From Bryobacteraceae bacterium (GTDB lineage: Bacteria > Acidobacteriota > Terriglobia > Bryobacterales > Bryobacteraceae): DNA of 7,131 nucleotides. Below the pieces are notes generated by a model that ran no database searches, was not told the DNA's origin, and worked only from the letters and a program-made list of their open reading frames with translations. A program made the translations under genes and the position numbers. The stretch covers positions 1-7,131 of the forward strand of contig JACMLA010000599.1 of the NCBI GenBank assembly GCA_014379815.1. The letters are read 5' to 3'. Numbering within the stretch: position 1 is the first letter of the stretch; the number at the start of each line of letters is the position of its first letter. This document shows, one piece after another, positions 1-5,344 of the stretch.

Positions 1-573
1 GACTCTTTGGACAACTGGGGACCAGGACGAACCGTTCCACCTTGCCAGACCTGCCGCCGCTACGCCATCGATGCTGGCGAAGTTACCCGCGACATGCACC
101 TCGCTGCCATACGCGGCTATGGCACGGATTGACCCAGAGGAACGATCCTCAGTGCGTGGACCTATCCCTGTGCCCAGCGCCGACCATGTGGATTTTCTCT
201 CGTCCCAGCAAGCAATACCGCGAGCTATGGTGCCTCCTGCGTCCACCTGAAAGCTGCCTCCCGCGTAAACGAATCCGTTCGCCGCTGCGATTGCGGCAAC
301 CGGGCCTGTCACACCCATGTTGTGGAAGCGTTTACCATCCCATCTGGTCAAACCCTGAATGCGGAGTTTGGCAACTGACTTGAAAGATCCTCCGATGTAC
401 ACCCCAGTCTCTCCTGCGGCGGCGACCTCCGTAAATAAGTCGAGGGAAGGAAAGCCGAAGCGCGTATCGAAGTACGGGTCGAGGTCACCGGTCAGGTCCG
501 GCGCAGTTTGCGCGTGCGCGCAGATCGATGTTGCAATCAGCAGAACGGAGAGCAGTCTAAATTTTGCCGGCAT
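1..573 (-). CDS. Secreted beta-propeller-like repeat protein, 5' part (C-terminus beyond the window edge)
   Basis: An open frame of 191 codons runs from an ATG at 573-571 to the left edge without a stop. The start is well bounded because an in-frame TGA lies at 579-577. Residues 1-22 form a signal peptide (basic MPAKFR, hydrophobic LLSVLLIATSI, likely cleavage after AHA), so the product should be exported. After a short spacer containing DPYFDTRFG there are three similar blocks at about residues 47-87, 91-136 and 150-188. Each has the pattern V(Y/H)xGG(S/N)F, then GLxRWDG-like, then a Trp or Phe with SALG-like residues. This fits the Kelch/galactose-oxidase-like or Rax2-like propeller repeats of large secreted proteins in Acidobacteria and Planctomycetes. 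More blades probably follow outside the window. No catalytic residues are visible, so the function is unknown; adhesion or glycan binding is only a guess. Codons suit the frame throughout. It is transcribed divergently from the CHAT gene. Confidence 0.85.
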   Translation of the reverse strand, partial: MPAKFRLLSVLLIATSICAHAQTAPDLTGDLDPYFDTRFGFPSLDLFTEVAAAGETGVYIGGSFKSVAKLRIQGLTRWDGKRFHNMGVTGPVAAIAAANGFVYAGGSFQVDAGGTIARGIACWDERKSTWSALGTGIGPRTEDRSSGSIRAIAAYGSEVHVAGNFASIDGVAAAGLARWNGSSWSPVVQRV

Positions 574-680
574 ATTTCAGTCTTCTCTAACAGCTGTAAA
601 CAGGACTACAGGACATTTCATCCACTTGCCGATCCCGATTTTTTTGTTGCATAAACTCCATTGCCGTTATCCTTATCTTC
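574..680. promoter_or_regulatory. Divergent intergenic region carrying promoters for the propeller and CHAT genes
   Basis: These 107 bases separate two genes transcribed away from each other, so both promoters should lie here or just inside the genes. On the plus strand a run of seven T (639-645) precedes weak sigma-70-like hexamers: TTGCCG (626-631) with CATAAA (650-655) at 18 bases, or TTGTTG (644-649) with TTATCC (667-672) at 17 bases. Neither is convincing. On the minus strand a purine stretch AGAGAAGA about 6-13 bases before the ATG at 573 could be a weak ribosome binding site. I see no clear ECF-type GGAAC element. Confidence 0.4.
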
Positions 681-3677
681 ATGATTGAGGGACGAGTGCT
701 GCGAGCCCTCGCGCTGACTCTGGCCGCGATGATTGCTAATGCGGAAAGTCTTCCTGTAAACCGCAAGGCTCCACTTACTGCGTCGTTACGGAAAGGTTTG
801 GACCAGAAATGGACGATACCGCTCCATAAGGATGACTTCGTTGCGATTGATGTCATTCAGGAGCATGACGTTGCACTCAGGTTACTGGCACCCGACAGCA
901 AAGAGTTAGTCGCGGTGGATTACTTTGAGGACGAGCAAGCGAGAGAGCGACTCTTCTGGATTGCTAAAGATGACGGGACTTACTTTCTGGAAGTGAAAGC
1001 AGGCAGTCAGGACAGCAGAATAACAGTGACGGCCGCTAAACGGGTACCAGTACCTGAGGATATAGCACGGCTGGAGGCGCAAAAACTGTTTGTGGCGGTT
1101 CTGCCAGATCTCTCAGGAAACGCAGAAGCGGGCGTGCGCGCGTCGGGAGTGCTTAGTAACATCCGCACGCTGGCACGCAACGCGAATGACACGCACTTAG
1201 AGATGCTCGCGATGGCGTGGAGGTGTCTTGCTCTGAGGAGATCCGGCAACTTCGCGGAGCAGGAGAAGTCGGGCGAAGAGCTGTTGCGCATGGGTGTTCG
1301 GGAGAAGGATACGCTGATGGCCTCGTACGGTTCCTACCATCGGGGGATCGGATCGGTAGAAACGGGACGGTACTCGGAAGGCCTCGATGCTTTGCGCCAT
1401 TCTGCGGATATCAGCGAGGCCAACGGCCGCAATCTTGGCGCCGCGATGGCGAACAGTATCATCGCGAGCCTGCAGAACAGAATCGGCGTTACCGACATGG
1501 CGGAAGACCGGGCCCGGCGGGCGCTAGTCGTGTTTGAACGCTATGGCAATCAGCGCGGAGCAGCCGCAGTTCATCTCACGATGGCGGGAGTTCGCTCTTT
1601 GCAACGCGAGTTGCCCGATGCAGTTCAGGAGTATGAGGCCGCACTTGCCATTTACCGTCAGCTGAAAGATCCCACCAACGAAGCAATCGTGTTGCGGGAC
1701 ATAGCAACAATCCGGGGTCAGCAGGGAAGGGCAGCGGAAGGTCTCGTCCTCGCAACCATGGCCAACGAGTTGAGTCACAAGTCGGGCCTCAAAATCCTGC
1801 GGGCATCCACGCTGCGGACTCTGGGACGTCTTCAGATGCAGTCCGGAAATTCGGAAGGCGCCATAACCTCCGTCAAAGCTGCGATTCAGATGGCGGTCAG
1901 CGAAAAACTTGCCTCAGCACAGGCATCCGGCCATTTCGAACTTGCCAGTATCCTGATGCTGACCGGGCAGTTGCAAGAAGCGAGGCAAGAGATCGAGCAA
2001 AGCCTGAAAGTTCTGGAAGGCCTGCGACAGACGATACGTGAGGAAAGTTTACGCCAGGCGAACCTCTCTACACAGCGAGGCTTCTTCGGTTTGTATATTG
2101 CGATTCTTGCGGAACTGGACAAGCTGCATCCGGCAGATGGTTACGCCGCACTGGCGTTTGAGGCCAGTGAACGCTCGAGGGCGCGGGGGCTGGTGGAATT
2201 ACTGCAGGAGAACAAGATTCAGCTCGATGGCGATGTCCCGGGTGACCTTCTGGCGAATGAGGCAAAGGTAGAAGCCGAACTCAACCGATTGACTGCGGAA
2301 CAGACCCGGTTGCTCTTAACGCCTGAAACCGCTGAAGCCGCTTCCCGTCTCGGACCCGCTGTTGCAAAACAGCAGGAAGAGCTGGACCGCATGCGAGGTC
2401 TGATCAGCGAGAAGAGCCCGGAATACGCCGATATCATACGATTCCGACCTGTTCCAGTCAGCAAACTGCAAGCGGATCTGCTCGATGACAATACGGCCCT
2501 GGTGGAGTATTTTTCGTCGCGTTCGCGTACTTATATCTGGGTGGTTACCCGCTCCGGTATCCGGCTGACTTTCTCCGACGGTCTGGATGCGATTCAGGAC
2601 TCCGTTCAACGCGCTTATGCTTCGATAACAGCCCGGAATGATGGAGCGAGCGACAAATCTGCAGGCGCGCGAGCGCTACGACTTCAACAGGCTTCGGTGA
2701 CGTGGGCGAAAGAATCTGCAAAGCTATCTGACGCTCTATTGAAACCTTGGGCGGCTGAGCTTGGCAGAGCCAAACGCGTCATCATTGTGCCTGACCTTCC
2801 TTTGCATTACGTTCCCTTCGCGGCTCTGCCGGTTCCCTCAGAAAACATTACGATGGCGTCGAAGGTGGAGGTGATTGTGTTGCCATCGGCCTCAGTGGCA
2901 CAAGCCATACGAGAGGCAAAAAGCCTGCAGACCGCGTCTCCTGAGGATAAGCAGATAGCGATTCTTGCGGATCCGGTTTTCACGTCGGACGATTCCCGGC
3001 TGAAGGGATCGCCGGGCAGGGTTCAGGGCAACCTCACGCGCAGCACCGCGAACACGAGAGCGTCGTTTTCTCTCACCAGATTGCCCTTCACCCGACGAGA
3101 AGCGATGCTTGCCGGATCCTTCGTCGATCCTTCGAGTCGCTTTGTTGCCCTGGACTTCGAGGCCAGCCGGGAACTTGCCATGAGCGGTCGTCTCCGGGAT
3201 TACCGCATCCTTCATTTCGCGACGCACAGCGTGCTTGATAATCAGTATCCCGATGCGTCCGGAATTGTTCTATCGCTGGTGGACAAAAACGGGCAGTACG
3301 TTGATGGCGTGATCCGCCTCCATGATCTTTACCGCCTGAAGCTGAAAGCGGATCTCGTTGTCCTGAGTGCCTGCCAGACCGCGCTTGGTTCGCGCCTGAA
3401 CTCGGAAGGTTTTGTGGGCGTAGCCAGGGGCATGCTGTACGCGGGTGCATCGGGCGTGATCGCCAGCCTGTGGAAGGTGGATGACGCGGCGACCATGGAA
3501 TGGATGCGACTGTTCTATGCGGCGTACCTTGGACGAGGGATGACCGTTTCCGCGGCAGTTCGCTCCGCCCAGACAGAAATGGCGCGTATTCCGCGGTGGA
3601 AGTCGCCTTATTACTGGGCTGCGTTCACGTTCATTGGCGACCCCCTGCTGCGCGGTGCGCAGAACCGGGGTCACTGA
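681..3677 (+). CDS. Exported TPR-CHAT domain protein (caspase-like protease) with PPC-like N-terminal domain
   Basis: Numbering is from ATG 681, taken as the outer bound (998 residues); GTG 696 is the likelier start. Residues about 6-21 form a signal peptide ending ANA. Residues about 30-120 resemble a PPC-type beta-sandwich: DVALRLLAPD, then DDGTYFLEVKAGS and a final beta strand. Residues about 173-455 hold some seven TPR-like helix pairs of about 40 residues. Residues about 526-585 are Glu/Arg/Leu-rich and probably coiled coil. The CHAT domain fills about 595-990. Its expected catalytic pair is present: His849 in HFATHS and Cys898 in LSACQTALG. The usual C-terminal blocks follow: GFVGVARG, AGASGVIASLWKVDD and YYWAAFTFIGDP. 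CHAT is a clan CD (caspase/gingipain-related) cysteine peptidase fold; TPR-CHAT proteins are common in filamentous or complex bacteria and include the activated protease of the type III-E CRISPR system. Substrate and trigger are unknown. The signal peptide implies envelope rather than cytoplasmic action. The sigma factor begins 5 bases after the stop, so the genes are probably co-transcribed. Confidence 0.93.
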   Translation: MIEGRVLRALALTLAAMIANAESLPVNRKAPLTASLRKGLDQKWTIPLHKDDFVAIDVIQEHDVALRLLAPDSKELVAVDYFEDEQARERLFWIAKDDGTYFLEVKAGSQDSRITVTAAKRVPVPEDIARLEAQKLFVAVLPDLSGNAEAGVRASGVLSNIRTLARNANDTHLEMLAMAWRCLALRRSGNFAEQEKSGEELLRMGVREKDTLMASYGSYHRGIGSVETGRYSEGLDALRHSADISEANGRNLGAAMANSIIASLQNRIGVTDMAEDRARRALVVFERYGNQRGAAAVHLTMAGVRSLQRELPDAVQEYEAALAIYRQLKDPTNEAIVLRDIATIRGQQGRAAEGLVLATMANELSHKSGLKILRASTLRTLGRLQMQSGNSEGAITSVKAAIQMAVSEKLASAQASGHFELASILMLTGQLQEARQEIEQSLKVLEGLRQTIREESLRQANLSTQRGFFGLYIAILAELDKLHPADGYAALAFEASERSRARGLVELLQENKIQLDGDVPGDLLANEAKVEAELNRLTAEQTRLLLTPETAEAASRLGPAVAKQQEELDRMRGLISEKSPEYADIIRFRPVPVSKLQADLLDDNTALVEYFSSRSRTYIWVVTRSGIRLTFSDGLDAIQDSVQRAYASITARNDGASDKSAGARALRLQQASVTWAKESAKLSDALLKPWAAELGRAKRVIIVPDLPLHYVPFAALPVPSENITMASKVEVIVLPSASVAQAIREAKSLQTASPEDKQIAILADPVFTSDDSRLKGSPGRVQGNLTRSTANTRASFSLTRLPFTRREAMLAGSFVDPSSRFVALDFEASRELAMSGRLRDYRILHFATHSVLDNQYPDASGIVLSLVDKNGQYVDGVIRLHDLYRLKLKADLVVLSACQTALGSRLNSEGFVGVARGMLYAGASGVIASLWKVDDAATMEWMRLFYAAYLGRGMTVSAAVRSAQTEMARIPRWKSPYYWAAFTFIGDPLLRGAQNRGH
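687..692 (+). promoter_or_regulatory. Shine-Dalgarno-like site favouring GTG 696 as CHAT gene start
   Basis: GAGGGA at 687-692 lies 3 to 5 bases before an in-frame GTG at 696-698. The ATG at 681 is preceded only by pyrimidine-rich sequence (CCTTATCTTC) with no ribosome binding site. Starting at GTG 696 also gives a more typical signal peptide beginning MLRALALTL, whereas the ATG start puts a glutamate in the n-region. The true start is therefore more likely 696. Confidence 0.5.
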
Positions 3678-3680
3678 GGA
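3676..3680 (+). promoter_or_regulatory. Ribosome binding site overlapping the CHAT stop codon
   Basis: GAGGA at 3676-3680 overlaps the TGA of the CHAT gene and lies only 2 bases before the sigma factor ATG at 3683. The short spacing would make initiation weak on its own. It fits translational coupling to ribosomes terminating on the CHAT gene. Confidence 0.4.
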
Positions 3681-3682
3681 AT

Positions 3683-4252
3683 ATGCCGGCAAAGAGGCAA
3701 ACAGAATGGGAACTGGACCCGGCGGCATGGGAAAGACTGCTGGAGGCTTTGCATTCTGACCCTGCGCAACGTCCCGATGCTTACGAGCAGCTTCGGCGCA
3801 AACTCGTTCGCTTCTTCGATGCCCGCCGTGTAGTGAACCCTGAAGAGTTGTCAGATGAAGTCTTCGATGTACTGTCGCGGAAGCTGGCCGAGGGCAAGCC
3901 CGGAGAACGAATCTCCTCGTTCGCGTTTGGAATCGCACGCATGGTGGCTCTCCAGGCCTGGAAGGAGCAGCGGCGAATCGAGGAACTCACAGAAGGCACC
4001 GCAGTGAGTGAACCTGCCGACGTCGACGTGGATGATGTCCGAGAGTGTCTGGATCGTTGCTTGCGGAATCTCCCGAATGAGAGTAGAGAACTGGTTCTGG
4101 AGTACTATGCCGAAGACCTTTCCGCGAAATTTGGCAGCCGCAGCAACCTGGCCACACGACTGGGTCTGTCTTTGAATGCCCTGCGGATTCGCGCCATGCG
4201 CATCAGAGACAAACTGGAAGACTGCGTTCGCAAGTGCGCAGATACCCAATGA
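3683..4252 (+). CDS. Sigma-70 family (ECF-like) RNA polymerase sigma factor
   Basis: The product has 189 residues, the usual size for a two-domain ECF sigma factor. Residues about 33-98 match region 2: LRRKLVRFFDARR, EELSDEVFDVLSRKL, then a core-binding and -10 recognition helix around SSFAFGIARMVALQAWKEQRR. A short acidic linker follows (PADVDVDDV). Residues about 118-183 match region 4: LPNESRELVLEYY, then a helix-turn-helix around NLATRLGLSLNALRIRAMRIRDKLE that would read the -35 element. The open frame extends upstream to 3500, but that part lies inside the CHAT domain and encodes an unlikely Cys/Arg/Trp-rich peptide, so I start at ATG 3683. Two CxxxC pairs, Cys122/Cys126 and Cys181/Cys185, are unusual for a sigma factor and could bind metal or sense redox state (inference). 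It directs RNA polymerase to specific promoters, probably restrained by the next gene's product. The exact ECF group cannot be named. Confidence 0.9.
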   Translation: MPAKRQTEWELDPAAWERLLEALHSDPAQRPDAYEQLRRKLVRFFDARRVVNPEELSDEVFDVLSRKLAEGKPGERISSFAFGIARMVALQAWKEQRRIEELTEGTAVSEPADVDVDDVRECLDRCLRNLPNESRELVLEYYAEDLSAKFGSRSNLATRLGLSLNALRIRAMRIRDKLEDCVRKCADTQ

Positions 4253-4317
4253 AACGTTTTCGTCCGTGCGAACAGTCTGGTATGGGACTCAATGGAAACC
4301 GCGGTGATGGAAGATAA
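4249..4317 (+). other. Possible 22-residue coupling ORF between sigma and anti-sigma genes
   Basis: An ATG at 4249-4251 overlaps the sigma stop as ATGA and opens a frame of 22 codons (starting MKRFRPCEQ) that stops with TAA at 4315-4317, 23 bases into the anti-sigma gene. Ribosomes re-initiating here would cross the anti-sigma start at 4292, which lacks a good ribosome binding site of its own. This could help coupling, but an ORF this short arises easily by chance. Confidence 0.15.
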
Positions 4318-5197
4318 GTCAGGCACAACTCGCAACCTTCACGACTACCTGCTCGGTCTGCTACCGGAGGCGGAGCGGGATGCGCTGGAATCTCGCTTGT
4401 TCGAGGAAGACGATCTTGTCAATCAGCTGGCTCAGGCTGAGACGGAACTGATCGACGATTACGTTTGTCATCGTTTAAGCGCTGCGGACCGTGCTTCGGT
4501 GGAGAAGAACTACTTGACAGGCTCATCCCGGCGGGCGTACCGTCTGGCTTTTGCGGAGGCCTTAAAGTTCGCTCAGCACGAGGTTCGAGTCCCGTCCAGC
4601 GCGGTTGTGTCGATCTCCGCAGGCGCTGGTGGCACGCGCTCAGGTTTGTGGGACGCTGTGCGGTCACTATTCGGTGCCGATGGGAACCTGAGGCTCGCAG
4701 TTGCAGTGTGTTGTTCCGTCATTCTGATTGCTTCTATCTGGATTTGGCGAGTGTCGGTGTTGGGTACTTCTACCACCACTTCTCCCGTTTCGCAGGAACT
4801 TGCAAACCAAACCAGGCCGGTTCCGGCGCCAGTACCCCCTGTCCCTTCCAAAGCTGCTGAGCCAGAACTGCTTGCGAAGGCGATCCCCCGCGATGCGGAG
4901 TTTATCCTTCGCCCGGGACTGGACCGGTCGTCACAAGCACCTCAGATTCGTTTGCCCGCCGGTTCGCGGCAGGTCTCGTTTACTTTGTTCGTGGATGCTG
5001 CGCTGACGAGGGCACCGGTCGCAACACTGGAGACCCTCGATGGAGCTCTCGTGTTACGGAGGGCTACCGTTCTGCGCTCGGCGCGATCGGTTGTTTTCTC
5101 TCTTCCAGCTTCCAGGCTGACGCAGGGCGACTATCTGCTACAGTTAACGGATTCGAATAGCAGTCCGGTTTCCGAGTATGTGTTTACAGTCCGGTAA
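4292..5197 (+). CDS. Single-pass membrane anti-sigma-like protein without zinc-binding motif
   Basis: The product has 301 residues. Residues about 14-95 form a helical cytoplasmic domain with the block LHDYLLGLLPEAERDALE, then ETELIDDYV and SRRAYRLAFAEAL. This block recurs in acidobacterial proteins encoded next to ECF sigma factors and is taken as an anti-sigma domain. The classical HxxxCxxC zinc site is absent (only Cys59, Cys140 and Cys141 are present). Residues about 133-157 are one transmembrane helix (LRLAVAVCCSVILIASIWIW). A Pro-rich linker follows at 175-187, then a periplasmic beta-rich domain at about 200-301 containing VSFTLFVDA, LPASRLTQGDYLLQL and EYVFTVR. The expected role is to hold the sigma factor at the membrane until an envelope signal releases it. 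ATG 4292 has no clear ribosome binding site; ATG 4307 (residue 6) is an alternative. The gene follows the sigma stop by 39 bases in the same reading frame. Identification rests on context and the conserved block. Confidence 0.75.
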   Translation: METAVMEDKSGTTRNLHDYLLGLLPEAERDALESRLFEEDDLVNQLAQAETELIDDYVCHRLSAADRASVEKNYLTGSSRRAYRLAFAEALKFAQHEVRVPSSAVVSISAGAGGTRSGLWDAVRSLFGADGNLRLAVAVCCSVILIASIWIWRVSVLGTSTTTSPVSQELANQTRPVPAPVPPVPSKAAEPELLAKAIPRDAEFILRPGLDRSSQAPQIRLPAGSRQVSFTLFVDAALTRAPVATLETLDGALVLRRATVLRSARSVVFSLPASRLTQGDYLLQLTDSNSSPVSEYVFTVR

Positions 5198-5344
5198 CAC
5201 GCGGCCTAAATGAACACTACTTCGCGTCATTTTATAACCAGATAAACCCGGGTACGAAATGTTCCAGGGGTTTCCATTCAGTCTTTTATAGCTGGTAATT
5301 GTCTGACCATAACTAACGACAGAGTTCCAGGAGAACGTAATTCT
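5198..5344 (+). promoter_or_regulatory. Intergenic promoter and leader region of the secreted protease
   Basis: These 147 bases are AT-richer than the genes around them. AGGAGA at 5329-5334 is a good ribosome binding site, 10 bases before ATG 5345. A -10-like TATAAC lies at 5233-5238 with no good -35. A second weak pair is TTTCCA (5271-5276) with GGTAAT (5294-5299) at 17 bases. No strong terminator for the upstream genes is visible, so read-through from the sigma unit is possible. Confidence 0.45.
5230..5295 (+). repeat. Pair of 12-base AT-rich direct motifs upstream of the protease gene
   Basis: TTTTATAACCAG (5230-5241) and TTTTATAGCTGG (5284-5295) agree at 9 of 12 positions, with seven identical leading bases. 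They are 54 bases apart start to start, about five helical turns. The first also forms a small inverted repeat TTTAT/ATAAA (5231-5235 and 5242-5246). They could be binding sites for a regulator, tandem -10 elements, or chance in an AT-rich spacer. Confidence 0.3.

Noticed and set aside
42..383. 113-codon plus-strand open frame at the left edge
   Set aside because: It is antisense to the propeller gene, whose signal peptide and repeats are clear. The plus product is Arg/Pro/Cys/Trp-rich with no domain.
3500..3682. N-terminal extension of the sigma factor frame
   Set aside because: It overlaps the essential end of the CHAT domain and encodes Trp/Cys/Arg-rich sequence unlike any sigma factor. 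ATG 3683 sits just after the CHAT stop.
3270..3938. 222-codon minus-strand open frame opposite the CHAT C-terminus and sigma gene
   Set aside because: The plus strand has clear CHAT and sigma motifs in this interval. The minus product is Arg/Pro/His-rich with no recognisable domain, as expected for an antisense shadow in GC-rich DNA.
4465..4860. 131-codon plus-strand open frame inside the anti-sigma gene
   Set aside because: It is an alternative frame over the transmembrane and linker region of the anti-sigma gene, Cys/Arg/Gly-rich with no motif.
5244..5273. AAACCC/GGGTTT inverted repeat as a terminator after the anti-sigma gene
   Set aside because: The stem is only 6 pairs with an 18-base loop, and no T-run follows directly. 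Too weak to call.
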